Assembly (NCBI RefSeq): GCF_000264375.1
Contig: NZ_AJXW01000010.1
Coordinates: 80,314 to 144,313 of the forward strand
From: Rhodanobacter thiooxydans LCS2
GTDB lineage: Bacteria > Pseudomonadota > Gammaproteobacteria > Xanthomonadales > Rhodanobacteraceae
Length of the DNA stretch: 64,000 nucleotides
Direction: 5' to 3'
The position numbers were made by a program, and so were the translations under genes. This document shows, piece by piece, positions 9,707-19,961 of this stretch. How positions within the stretch are numbered: the first letter of the stretch is position 1; every line of letters starts with the position of its first letter. The notes beneath the pieces were generated by a model, which saw only the letters and a list, made by a program, of their open reading frames with translations, was not told the DNA's origin and did not search any database.

Positions 9707-12514
9707 CTACTTGGCGGCCACGCCGGTCAACTCGCGATACAGTTTTTCCGCGGCTGGCCTGTCTTGAAAATCGGCGCCTGATTTTTGCAGCGCCGCGAGC
9801 GTGCCGAGCGCGCCGGCAGGGTCGCCGGTGCGCGCCTGGGCCACGGCCAGATGGTATTGGATCGCCGGTGTCTTGGGTGTCGCCTTGGCTGCTTGCAACA
9901 GGATCGGCAGCGCCCGCTTGGGCTGGTTGTGCGCGATCAGCGCCCAGGCGTAGGTGTCCGCGATGCCCGGCGATCCAGACGCCAGTTGGTAGGCCCGCTC
10001 CGCGAGTGCCAGCGCCTTGGGATTGTTTTGCTCCGTGTAGATCCAGGCGAGGTTGTTGAGTGCGCTGACGTTGGACGGGTACGCCTTCAATACCTGCTCG
10101 TACTGGCCGGCAGCCAGCGCGTTCTGCGTGCGGTTCAGGTAGTAGCCGGCCAGCAGCAAGCGGGTGGCGGCATCGTCCGGATGCTTGGCCAGCCAGTCGC
10201 GTAATACGCCTTCCGGCGCGCTGGCCCCGCTTTCGCTCAACGCCTGAAAGCTCTTGACCACCAGCGGCCGGTCGTACTGGAGCTTCAGTCCCTGCTGGTA
10301 GGCCTGGGCGGCCTCGCGATAAGACTTGTTCGCCATGTACAGGTCGCCCTCCAGCGAGAAGCCCGTCGCCCTGGTGGCGGCCTGCTTCTGCAGCGTTTGC
10401 GCGAGGGCAATGGCGCCGGGCAGGTCGTGGTCCTGCAGCTTCAGGAATGCCCGCAGCGCCACTGCCGTCGCTTGACCCGGATCGGCCTTGATCACCGCGT
10501 CGAGATTGCCTGCGGCAGCCTTCGTGTCTTTGCCGAGGATCTGCGCGCGTGCCAGGTTGGTGCGGTACGAGAGCATCTGTGGCGCGAGATTCACGGCTTG
10601 CTGCAGCGGCTTCAAGGCTTCACCGTGATGGCCGGCGTTGAGTTCCGCCGCGCCGAGGGCATTGAGCGCCACCGGGTTGCCGGGGTTGGCCGCCGCCAGC
10701 TGCCTGGCCGTGTTCAGGGCTTCGTCGAATTTGCCGCTTTCGCTGTCCAACGCCACCAGTGCGATGTACGCGTTGATGGACTTCGGCGCCGCGTCGATGG
10801 CCTGCTTGAATCGCCTGGCGGCTTCGGCCTTGTCGCCCTGCAGCGCGGCGAGCTGGCCGAGCGCGGTCATCGCCGCCGCGTTGTGCGGGTCCTTTTTCAA
10901 CACCGTTGCGTAGCGGCCAGCGGCGGCTTCGTAATGGCCTTCGATTGAATCCAGGCTGCCCAGGCTCAGCAAAGCGGCAAGATTCTCCGGGTCCAGCTTC
11001 AGGGCTTCGGAGTACTGGGCGCGCGCTTCCGGGCGCTGACCGGCCGCGACCAGCGCGGTCCCATACATCAGGTGCGCGGTGCTGTTGCGCGGATTGCCGG
11101 ACGCGTAGGCGGCTGCCACCTTGACTGCCTCGGCCTGGCGCTGCTCACGCAGATAGGTCATGACCAGCAGGCTGTTGCGGCGCGCCTCGGTGGAGGCGTT
11201 GCCCGCGGGAATCTCTCGCAGCAGGCGGATCGCTTCCGCTTCGTTTCCGCTGGCGAGGGCGTTGCCCGCGCCGGCAAGTCGGGTGTCGGACGGATTGCCT
11301 GCACTGCTTGCGGCGGCTACCCCACCCGGTGAACCGGCACCCGCGGTGACGGCTCTCTCCAGCATTGCCAGCAGCTCGGTATCGGACAGCGCCCCCGGCG
11401 CGACCGGTCGAAGTGTATCCAGCGCCTGGCGCGAGCGTCCTTCACGGTAGAGCGTGAGTGCCAGCAACTTGCGCACATCGGCATTCTTCTGATCCATGCC
11501 CATGGCGTTGCTGAGGTACATTTCCGCCTGGCCGTAGTTACCCTGCGCATAGTTGACCGCACCCATGAGCAGCTGCGCCTGGGCGTTGTCCGGCGACACC
11601 TTGAGTACCTGCTGAAGCTCGGAAATCGCGGCGTCCAGCTCTCCCTGCCTATACAGCACCATGGCGTGCAGATAGTGCGGATACGGTTGCTGCGGCGACA
11701 TTTTTTCCAGCGCCTGGATGCTGGCCAGCGCCTTGTCGAACTGCTTCTGCTGTGCCTGTGCGCTGGCCAGCCGGGTCAGTGCGTAGAAGCGCTCTTGCGG
11801 CAACCAGTCAGGGTTCTTGAGGCCCATCACCTTCTGGTAGTCCGCTTCGGCGCCGGCGAAGTCGCCGCTGTCGAATGCCAGGTCGCCCTTCGCGACCCAC
11901 GCCTGCGGATTGTCCGGCGCGGTGGCCAATGCCTGTTGCAGGTACCTGGCGGCGGAAGCCGGATCGTTGGCGGTGGCCGCCAGCTGGGCCAGTCCCACCA
12001 GCGCGCCCGGGTTTTTCGGGTCTGCCGACAACGCGACCAGGTATGCTTGCCGCGCCTGGTCGAGCTGCCTGAGCGCGCGATAGGCGTCGCCCCGCAGCAC
12101 GGCTACGCGTGCCTTGACCCTGGACTGATAGGGCTGGTCGGGGGGCAGGGTTGCGAGCAGCTTGTCGTACTGCTGCGTCACCAGCAACGCGCGTCCCACG
12201 GGTACCGCCCAACGTTCTGCCGGCACCCCGTTCGCCTTGGCGTTTTGCAGTTCGCTCAGGGTGTCCGCCGGATTGCCCAGCATCAGCGAAGCCTGCCCGA
12301 GCAGCAGCCAGGCCTCGCCGTTCTTGTTGTCGCGTTGCAGGACCTTTTTGGCCTCGATGTAGGCCGCGCGATACTCCCCCTTGGCCTGGTATCTGGTGCC
12401 GGCATCGACGCTGCCCTGCCTGCTGGCGAGGCCGCAGCCACCGAGTGACAAGGTGGCGCACAGCAACGCCAGGCCGTGACGAACGATCCGCGTGTTCAGC
12501 CTGATCAAGCGCAT
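9707..12514 (-). CDS. prsT: XrtA/PEP-CTERM system TPR-repeat lipoprotein PrsT
   Basis: The 935-residue protein begins with a lipoprotein signal peptide ending LSLGGCGLAS, so Cys is lipidated after cleavage. The rest is a chain of tetratricopeptide repeats (for example around PDNPQAWVAKGDLAFDSGDF and LDPENLAALLSLGSLD). Length and layout match PrsT, the TPR lipoprotein that accompanies exosortase A loci and is expected to act in polysaccharide export or assembly in the periplasm. It follows prsR on the same strand after 36 bases and is probably co-transcribed with prsK-prsR. It converges with the decarboxylase and small membrane protein genes. Confidence 0.9.
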   Translation of the reverse strand: MRLIRLNTRIVRHGLALLCATLSLGGCGLASRQGSVDAGTRYQAKGEYRAAYIEAKKVLQRDNKNGEAWLLLGQASLMLGNPADTLSELQNAKANGVPAERWAVPVGRALLVTQQYDKLLATLPPDQPYQSRVKARVAVLRGDAYRALRQLDQARQAYLVALSADPKNPGALVGLAQLAATANDPASAARYLQQALATAPDNPQAWVAKGDLAFDSGDFAGAEADYQKVMGLKNPDWLPQERFYALTRLASAQAQQKQFDKALASIQALEKMSPQQPYPHYLHAMVLYRQGELDAAISELQQVLKVSPDNAQAQLLMGAVNYAQGNYGQAEMYLSNAMGMDQKNADVRKLLALTLYREGRSRQALDTLRPVAPGALSDTELLAMLERAVTAGAGSPGGVAAASSAGNPSDTRLAGAGNALASGNEAEAIRLLREIPAGNASTEARRNSLLVMTYLREQRQAEAVKVAAAYASGNPRNSTAHLMYGTALVAAGQRPEARAQYSEALKLDPENLAALLSLGSLDSIEGHYEAAAGRYATVLKKDPHNAAAMTALGQLAALQGDKAEAARRFKQAIDAAPKSINAYIALVALDSESGKFDEALNTARQLAAANPGNPVALNALGAAELNAGHHGEALKPLQQAVNLAPQMLSYRTNLARAQILGKDTKAAAGNLDAVIKADPGQATAVALRAFLKLQDHDLPGAIALAQTLQKQAATRATGFSLEGDLYMANKSYREAAQAYQQGLKLQYDRPLVVKSFQALSESGASAPEGVLRDWLAKHPDDAATRLLLAGYYLNRTQNALAAGQYEQVLKAYPSNVSALNNLAWIYTEQNNPKALALAERAYQLASGSPGIADTYAWALIAHNQPKRALPILLQAAKATPKTPAIQYHLAVAQARTGDPAGALGTLAALQKSGADFQDRPAAEKLYRELTGVAAK

Positions 12515-12550
12515 ATCTTCACCCCCAGTTCGCCGCGCGCCACGCGCGGG

Positions 12551-13908
<1,358 letters not shown>

Positions 13909-13912
<4 letters not shown>

Positions 13913-15990
13913 GGGGCGGTCTGCACTTGCCCAGCCGCCATGGCGGCCCCGGCGGGCTCGGCCAGCGGCAACTGGATGGTGAATACGCTGCCCTGGCCCG
14001 GGGTGCTGTTCACGCGCATCGTCCCACCCAGCGAATGCACGTATGCGCGAGCCTGATAGGCGCCGATGCCCATGCCCCTGCTGGCCTTGGTGGTGAAGAA
14101 TGGCTTGAATAACCGGTTGCGGATGAAATCCTCGTCCATGCCTGCTCCGTCATCCTCGATTTCAATGGTGGCGAGCCCGGGTTCGTGTCTGACTCTCAGC
14201 AGGACGTGGCCGTGGGCCTGCGCTGCGTCCTGGGCGTTGCGGATCACATGCCCGAGCACGGTGGCCAGCTGTTCGGTATCCGTCTGCACCCACAAGTCGT
14301 CCGCCACCGGCCGGTACTCCGGCCGCGGCGACTGCGCGCGGCACTCGTCGAGCGCCTTGTCGAGCACCGTCGCCAGCGCCACGCGACCGTGTCTGGCCGG
14401 CGCCGCGTCGCCGCGCAACTGCTCGAGCAGGTGCGAGACGCGCTGCACCGAATTGGCTACCGTGGCGAGCATGTCGTCCACGAACGCCGGGTTGTGCTTG
14501 TGGCGCTCGGCGTTCTGCAGCAGCAGCGATTGCTGGGCTGCGAGGTTCTTGAGGTCGTGCATCAGGAACGCGGTGAGCCGGTTGAAGCCTTCGAACTGGC
14601 GTGCCTCGGCGAGGCGCCGGGCATCGATCGCCTGCGCCAGGATGCCGGCCACCTGACTGCCGGCAGCGCGCAGCAGATCGATATCTTCCCAGTCGAACGC
14701 ACGGCGCGCGCGCGCGCGCGCCAGCACCACGAAGCCGACGAGCCGGTCTTCCAGCACCAGTGGCACCAGCAGCCAGGCGCGCGGCAACCCGGCCAGTTCG
14801 GCCGGCGCCTGCAGTTGTTCGTCGCCCAGCGGCGGCGGTTCGTCGAGGTCATAGATCCACCGGCGCGTTCGCATGAGTCCGAACGCCGGCATGCCGGCCG
14901 GAAGCTTCAGGCCGGCTGGCGTTGGCATGTTCCAGCGCGCCTCCGGCACGAAGTCGTCGGCATCGTCGCGCATGAACAGCGCGCCGGCCGGGCTGTCCAT
15001 GATCTGCGCGATGGCGTGGACCGCGCGCTGCGGCAATTCCGTGTCGCCGGCGGATAGTGTCGCGGTCAGGCGCAGCCATTCCTCGCGATAGTCGTGGCGG
15101 AAACTGAAGAAGTTCTTGTGCAGGAACACCCGCAGGCGCGAGCGCGCCTGACCGGAGAATGCGATCAGCAGCACCAGCAGCAGCGCGAAGCAGACCAGCG
15201 TGATTTCCGCCACCCGGCCCCAGTCGCCCCCGTACAGGCGCACGTAGTAACCACCGATCGCCGTGCCGATGATGTAGATCGCGACCACCAGCAGGCTGGT
15301 GGAATAGAACACCGCGCGCCGCGACACGCCCACATCCAGCGACCACTGCGGGTTGCGCGCCGCCGCCACCAGCAACAGCGGCACCAGCAGGGCATCGATG
15401 AAGCCGCGCGCTGCCCATGCGCTGACGTTGAACTGCCGGTAGAGCACCGCGTAGGAGTACAGGAAGATGTCGTAGGCGAACAGCAGGCCGAGTGCGATCA
15501 CCAGAAACTTGAGCGCCCAGCGTTGTTGCGGTTGCACGTTGCGGTAGATCTGTTCGAGCAACACCACGCCACTGAGGGCGAGCACCAGCACGCCGACCAG
15601 CGGCACGTTGGCGCTGAACGGCAGGCCGGTCGCCTGCGGCAGACCCGTCACCGGCCACAGGCAGTAGAGCGCGAGCACGATCCAGAGTGCATGCGCAACA
15701 ACGCGCAGATCGCGCAGCAGGCCGGATATCGGCCATGCGCTGAACAGGGCACTCACGAAAACGATCCAGGCGCCGTAACGCAGAACCTCGGCCAGCAGTA
15801 CCCAGTGGGCCGCCACCGTCCGCTGCCACTCGGCGTAAGCCAGAAACGCGCCCCACAGGGCCGAGGCCATCGCCGCCAGGATCAGCAAGGCACCGGTGCG
15901 CTGACCGCGCCAACCGATGCCCAGCAACGCCGCACCGGCGAGGAACGCGGCGGCGACGGTCAGGTAACTGGTGATGATGATGACGTGCAT
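13909..15990 (-). CDS. prsK: XrtA/PEP-CTERM system membrane histidine kinase PrsK
   Basis: The 693-residue kinase has about eight hydrophobic segments in its first 270 residues, a GAF-like region in the middle (about residues 310-450) and a C-terminal histidine kinase core. The H-box is FLMHDLKNLAAQQSLLLQN, the N-box HVIRNAQDAAQ, and the G-boxes DDGAGMDEDF and GMGIGAYQ are all intact. It should phosphorylate PrsR in response to an unknown envelope or metabolic signal. The 4-base overlap with prsR indicates translational coupling. The next gene upstream on the same strand ends 67 bases away, so a longer operon including it is possible. Confidence 0.93.
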
Positions 15991-16057
15991 ACCTGGACGA
16001 TCCCCAGTGCGCCACGCGGTTGTCTGCGCTCAACCTGGCATGTGCCTGCGGCCGGGT

Positions 16058-17227
16058 TCAGGCACTGCCCAGCGTACGCTGATTGGCGGCTGCGGGAACC
16101 GTCGTTGCTTCGGCAACGCGAGGCGGCACGCTCAGCAGGCGCCGGCGAATGTCGGCCGCCACGCGTGCCGCGGTGTGTCCGTCCCAGAGTTGGGGCTTGC
16201 GTCCATGCGGCCAGCGGCCGGCGAGAATCTCGTCCACTGCCGGCACCAGCTCGGCGGCGGTCACCAAGCGATTGGTGCCCTCCGTGATCGTGATCGGCCG
16301 CTCGGTCGTGGTGCGCAAGGTGAGGCAGGGGATACCGAGATAGGTGGTTTCCTCCTGGATGCCACCCGAATCCGTGATGGTCAGGCACGCACCGCACACC
16401 AGGTTCATGAAATCCACGTAGCCGAGCGGCTCGATGACTTGCAGGTTGGGCGCCTCGGCCAGTTTTGGCCACAGGCCGAAGGCTTGCAGATTCTTGTGGG
16501 TGCGCGGGTGCACCGGGAACACCAGCGGCAATCTGACCGCTATGCGGGTCAGTTGATCGACCAGCGCCGTGAGCGGCCCGGCTGCGTCCACGTTGGAAGG
16601 CCGGTGCAGGGTCACCACCGCGTAGGCGCGATTCTCCAGCCCGAGTCGGCGCCGCTCGCCGCCGGCATCGATGCGTTCGCGCATGAGTTCGTAGGAATCG
16701 ATCATGATGTTGCCGACGCGGGTGATCTTTTCCGGCGGCACGCCTTCGGCGGCGAGGTGCTCGTCCGCGTCCGGCGACGGCGTCCACAGGATGTCCGCCA
16801 GCGTGTCGGTCACCAGACGGTTGATCTCCTCGGGCATCCGGCGGTCGCCGCTGCGCAACCCGGCTTCCAGATGCGCGACCGTGATGTGCAGCTTCGCGCC
16901 GACCAGCGCGCAGGCCATGGTTGAATTGACGTCCCCGACCACCACGACCAGGTCCGGTCGATCCGCGGCGCAGGCCGCTTCGTAGGCAAGCATCACATCG
17001 GCGGTTTGTTTCGCGTGGCTGCCGCTGCCTACGCCCAGATGCAGATCCGGCGGCGGCAACTTCAGGTCACGGAAGAAAGCCTCCGACATGTTCTGGTCGT
17101 AATGCTGGCCGGTGTGCACCAGCCGCAGGCGGCACCACGGCTGCCCATGCAGCACGTGGAACAGCGGCGCGACCTTCATGAAGTTGGGTCGCGCGGCCGC
17201 GATCAAGTCGATCCTGATCCGCTGCAT
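16058..17227 (-). CDS. wecB: Non-hydrolysing UDP-N-acetylglucosamine 2-epimerase
   Basis: The start at 17227 gives 389 residues, the usual family length, and is preceded by GAGGGGTG; the upstream extension of the frame is not protein-like. Family hallmarks are RPNFMKVAPL near the start, HTGQHYDQNMS, VVGDVNSTMACAL, HLEAGLRSGDRRMPEEINR, TLHRPSNVD, HPRTHKN and the DSGGIQEE motif that holds UDP. The enzyme interconverts UDP-GlcNAc and UDP-ManNAc in the cytoplasm, supplying ManNAc-type precursors for surface glycans. In PEP-CTERM loci such a gene is common near exosortase A. It lies upstream of prsK on the same strand. Confidence 0.92.
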   Translation of the reverse strand: MQRIRIDLIAAARPNFMKVAPLFHVLHGQPWCRLRLVHTGQHYDQNMSEAFFRDLKLPPPDLHLGVGSGSHAKQTADVMLAYEAACAADRPDLVVVVGDVNSTMACALVGAKLHITVAHLEAGLRSGDRRMPEEINRLVTDTLADILWTPSPDADEHLAAEGVPPEKITRVGNIMIDSYELMRERIDAGGERRRLGLENRAYAVVTLHRPSNVDAAGPLTALVDQLTRIAVRLPLVFPVHPRTHKNLQAFGLWPKLAEAPNLQVIEPLGYVDFMNLVCGACLTITDSGGIQEETTYLGIPCLTLRTTTERPITITEGTNRLVTAAELVPAVDEILAGRWPHGRKPQLWDGHTAARVAADIRRRLLSVPPRVAEATTVPAAANQRTLGSA

Positions 17228-17466
17228 GACGGGCACCCCTCGGTTCCATGGCGGGTTGAGTGTAGGACGTTGCCGGCATTCCGGCGTGGTCCAGCGGAAG
17301 TCTCGCGCTGTCATTGCAGGATCTTGCCGGCTCGCCGGTCGGCAACGGTTCGGGGCGGGCAAGCGTCACGAGTGCGGCAAAGCACGCAAGTCGGACGAGA
17401 GGAGTTGCCGCTGCAACTCCAGATCCGGCGGCAGGTAGACGCAGTCCACGTGTCCATGCGTGTCGC

Positions 17467-18351
17467 TCAGTGGCGCATGAAACGGCGACGCGCCATGGAC
17501 AGGATGAGTCGTTGCAGCGGGTTGTTGTTGCCCCCGGGCCGCCACGTGCGTGCGAGCTTGTTGCGGTAGGCATCGAAGTGCAGGCCGTGAGGCGCCGCGA
17601 GCACCTTGCCCCTGCCAAGCAGGATCTTCAACGCCTGGGTACCGGCTATGCCGGCGCAGATTTCACATGCCATGGGCGTCGACGGTCCCCGGTGGTTGAC
17701 CAGGTCCACCGCCGACGGGTCGACCAGATAGCCTTGATGCAGCACGGCGGGCGCCAAGCCCACCATGAAGCGCAGCAACTGCTCATCGGTCGTTCTACCT
17801 TCCAACCGGAAGTACTCCTCAAATGTCATGTGACCGGGCAGGAACGCCAGTACCGCCGCACCCATGCCCAGCGGCGCCGCGGTAACCGCTGGAATGCCGT
17901 GCTTGGCGCAGAGGGCGAACAGCCTGGCGCGGATATCGAGTACGAAAAAGTCCAGCCCGTCGACGTACAGATCCACCCCCGCCAGGAACTGCTCCATGTT
18001 GTCGAGGGTGACGCCGCCGGGGAACTTGTTGATGTCCAGATCCGGATTGATATCCCGCGCCATCCGGGACACCACGTCGACCTTGGGCTGGCCAATGGTC
18101 GACTGGAATGCCCCGGCCTGCCGGTTGAGATTTTCCGTGCCGAAGCGGTCGAGATCTGCCAGGTTGAACGACTGGATGCCGAGTCGGGTCAGCGTCAACA
18201 GATGGCTGCCGCCAACACCACCGAGTCCGGCGATCGCCACGCGCATGGAGCGAAGCTTTGCCTGCTCGGTCGTGGTTATCCAGCCGATCGTCCGGCTGAA
18301 TGCCGTTGCATAGTCGAACGGTTCAGTCGGGTCCGATGCATCAGACATCAT
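17467..18351 (-). CDS. ThiF/E1-like adenylyltransferase
   Basis: The 294-residue protein carries the E1/ThiF/MoeB adenylation fold: a nucleotide-binding GLGGVGG at residues 42-48 and the DLDRFGTENLNRQ signature near residues 66-78 that holds ATP and Mg. A single CEIC pair is present near the C-terminal third, rather than the two CxxC zinc pairs of MoeB. The start at 18351 (or 18348) follows a GAGGA sequence; an upstream ATG at 18381 has no such site. Related proteins activate a carboxylate, often a protein C-terminus, as an acyl-adenylate. It neighbours a nitroreductase-like gene, as in MoeY (Rv1355c), where ThiF and nitroreductase domains are fused. The substrate is unknown. Confidence 0.82.
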   Translation of the reverse strand: MMSDASDPTEPFDYATAFSRTIGWITTTEQAKLRSMRVAIAGLGGVGGSHLLTLTRLGIQSFNLADLDRFGTENLNRQAGAFQSTIGQPKVDVVSRMARDINPDLDINKFPGGVTLDNMEQFLAGVDLYVDGLDFFVLDIRARLFALCAKHGIPAVTAAPLGMGAAVLAFLPGHMTFEEYFRLEGRTTDEQLLRFMVGLAPAVLHQGYLVDPSAVDLVNHRGPSTPMACEICAGIAGTQALKILLGRGKVLAAPHGLHFDAYRNKLARTWRPGGNNNPLQRLILSMARRRFMRH

Positions 18352-18433
18352 GAGACATCTATCCTCGGCATTACTGCGCAAAGCCCTTGCCCGAGCGGTA
18401 CGGCGGGCCCGCCAACGTTCAACGCATACGTAC

Positions 18434-18471
18434 GGTTGATGGCGCCGCTTCGGGAAGCAGCGCCATCAACC
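18434..18471. terminator. Strong hairpin between the first VPEP gene and the ThiF-like gene
   Basis: Two 18-base arms, starting GGTTGATGGCGC and ending GCGCCATCAACC, pair with one mismatch around a two-base centre in a TTCGGGAA apex. No T-run follows on either strand, so it is an imperfect intrinsic terminator or a transcript-stabilising hairpin at the end of the minus-strand VPEP gene. Confidence 0.55.
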
Positions 18472-18502
18472 GTCAAACCGCACGCATCATGAGGTTCCTG
18501 CT

Positions 18503-19333
18503 CTATGCGTGTCCGTCAGCTTCTTTGCCGCGCCGCCGTACCAGCAGGCCCAGAAAGGCCAGGCCAAGGCCCAGCAGACCCATTTCGCCCGGCTCGGGCA
18601 CTGTTCTGCCGATCAACGTGGCGGTTCCCGTAATCGGGTAGTGGCAGATGTTGGTCGGATCCGGTGAGATACTCGTGCACGTCCGGACTGCGCTGAACAG
18701 GAACTCCGAATTGAGCGTGAAGTCCGCGAATCCGCCCAGCCCGTCGGCTTGCGTGTGGGTCTGGAAGAAGGGGGCTGCCGGACCTCCGGTAGCATCCAGG
18801 AACCCGAATCCGGTGGATCCAGACAAGGGATTGGCGACAGTGCCAACGACGGTGGAGAAAAGCTGCGCGGTGCCCGCAAACCCAAGCACCGAGCCCGTAT
18901 GGCCGGACAAGGTGAGCCACGGCGTACCGACCCCGGCTGTCGTCGGATCCAGCACATTGAAGCTGCTGGTGTTGTCAACGAAAAAGCTGATGGACCCAAG
19001 ACTGAACTCAGCTTGGTTACCAGGGCCGGGGGGGCTGGGGGGGAAGGCGGTCACCGTGTACTGGAAGGTGAAGTTGAGGTCGCAGCCCGGGCAGAACGTT
19101 GCCTGGTTTGTTCCGTTGAACGAGGCAATCATCCCGTAGCCGGTCAGCACATCGTTGACCTTCGAAACGCTCGTTTCCCGGAAATTGATTGCCTGGATGG
19201 TCAGGTCCAACGGACTGCTGGGATCCCACACGACACCACCTACATTGATGGGAGTCGCAAACGTCGATCCGCTCCATGCACCCAGCGCCAGCGCGCATGC
19301 GAGTGCGATTCCGACACTTTTCTTTTTCAACAT
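18503..19333 (-). CDS. PEP-CTERM sorting-domain protein (VPEP protein A)
   Basis: The start at 19333 (276 residues) sits 7 bases behind GGAGG and begins a clean signal peptide, MLKKKSVGIALACALALGAW. The C-terminus is a full exosortase sorting signal: TVPEPGEMG, a hydrophobic stretch LLGLGLAFLGLL and a basic RRRGKE tail. The body is rich in Ser, Thr, Gly and Asn with few charges, typical for secreted, heavily glycosylated PEP-CTERM proteins; two Cys pairs (CPGC and CTS/NIC) may form disulfides. Exosortase should cut near the PEP motif after export. Transcription is probably from the -24/-12 promoter at 19415-19430, driven by PrsR from a box at 19494-19510. Confidence 0.93.
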   Translation of the reverse strand: MLKKKSVGIALACALALGAWSGSTFATPINVGGVVWDPSSPLDLTIQAINFRETSVSKVNDVLTGYGMIASFNGTNQATFCPGCDLNFTFQYTVTAFPPSPPGPGNQAEFSLGSISFFVDNTSSFNVLDPTTAGVGTPWLTLSGHTGSVLGFAGTAQLFSTVVGTVANPLSGSTGFGFLDATGGPAAPFFQTHTQADGLGGFADFTLNSEFLFSAVRTCTSISPDPTNICHYPITGTATLIGRTVPEPGEMGLLGLGLAFLGLLVRRRGKEADGHA

Positions 19334-19414
19334 GATGTTTCCTCCACCGAGAACCAGTCCGGGTAATCGCAGTGGCCGTGGCGCCCGATTGACGTTGCCC
19401 TGCAAATTCCTGAA

Positions 19415-19430
19415 AGCAACGGGCATGCCA
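19415..19430 (-). promoter_or_regulatory. Sigma-54 promoter of VPEP gene A
   Basis: Read on the minus strand the sequence is TGGCATGCCCGTTGCT, which fits the TGGCACG-N4-TTGCW consensus almost perfectly, with GG and GC 10 bases apart. Transcription would start near 19404, leaving a leader of about 70 bases before the ATG at 19333. Confidence 0.88.
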
Positions 19431-19493
19431 TAAATGCAACATGATGTTTTATAAGATATTTACTATGCAAGGCTGGCGAATTCGCTCAACATT

Positions 19494-19510
19494 TGTAAGA
19501 CGTTCCGACA
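19494..19510 (-). promoter_or_regulatory. Proposed PrsR box of VPEP gene A
   Basis: The minus-strand sequence is TGTCGGAACGTCTTACA. It shares GTCGRA-N4-YTTACA with the boxes of the two other VPEP genes, and like them ends exactly 64 bases from the first base of the -24 element. The match to a PrsR site is inferred from the linked promoters and from the presence of prsR in the window. Confidence 0.75.
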
Positions 19511-19685
19511 CCATGTCGCACCGGGCCATGCAGAGAGCTGCGTGCTTCAACCAGATGCCCTGTCGTGGCGTCACCGCTGGCTGCCTCCTCGGCGCGTATT
19601 CAACCTGTTGAATGGAAATATGTTTTTACGTCAAGGCCACGCCTGAGCCACCGGCAGCCGAAGCAGTTTTCCGCCCATCCCGTCG

Positions 19686-19701
19686 AGCGGGGGGCGACCC
19701 G
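19686..19701 (-). promoter_or_regulatory. Orphan or decayed sigma-54 promoter
   Basis: On the minus strand the sequence is CGGGTCGCCCCCCGCT. It keeps the essential GG and GC with 10-base spacing but has lost several other consensus positions. It was found because it lies exactly 64 bases below a PEP box. No gene follows directly; the next one, VPEP gene A, starts about 350 bases further on. Confidence 0.5.
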
Positions 19702-19764
19702 ACATGGAGGTAATGGACTGTTTTAGCTGCAGTTTGTTTGGCGACGCCGACTGCAATCCGCGTT

Positions 19765-19781
19765 TGTAAAGGATTTCGACA
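19765..19781 (-). promoter_or_regulatory. Fourth copy of the proposed PrsR box
   Basis: The minus-strand sequence TGTCGAAATCCTTTACA matches GTCGRA-N4-YTTACA in full. It points towards the degenerate -24/-12 element at 19686-19701. It may give VPEP gene A a second activator site or be the relic of a lost PEP-CTERM gene. Confidence 0.6.
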
Positions 19782-19961
19782 CGGGGTGGAAATCACCTGT
19801 CCGTCACCCTCGCGGCATGCAACCGCAAGGGCAACGGAAGGCGCGGCTGACATGCTGCTGCTTCGACGTTCCATCGCCGGCGCCCGTTGGATGGGTGAAA
19901 AACCAGGGCCGCTCAATGCCTGAGGGCCGTCGCATACAGGCGAAGGTCGCGCCTGGCCAGG

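Larger units (their letters stand above)
19334..19961. other. Intergenic region with two PEP-box/sigma-54 units
   Basis: This 628-base region holds the promoter and upstream box of VPEP gene A (19415-19510) and a second, orphan set at 19686-19781. No gene is convincing here; the only frame behind the orphan promoter codes for 15 residues. The region is richer in A and T than its neighbours near 19440-19500 and 19600-19630. Confidence 0.6.

Noticed and set aside
18377..18392. A -24/-12-like element on the minus strand before the ThiF-like gene
   Set aside because: The match is fair (GGGCAAG-N4-TTGC), but transcription would begin at the ribosome site and no box lies at the 64-base position (about 18456). 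It stays possible but unproven.
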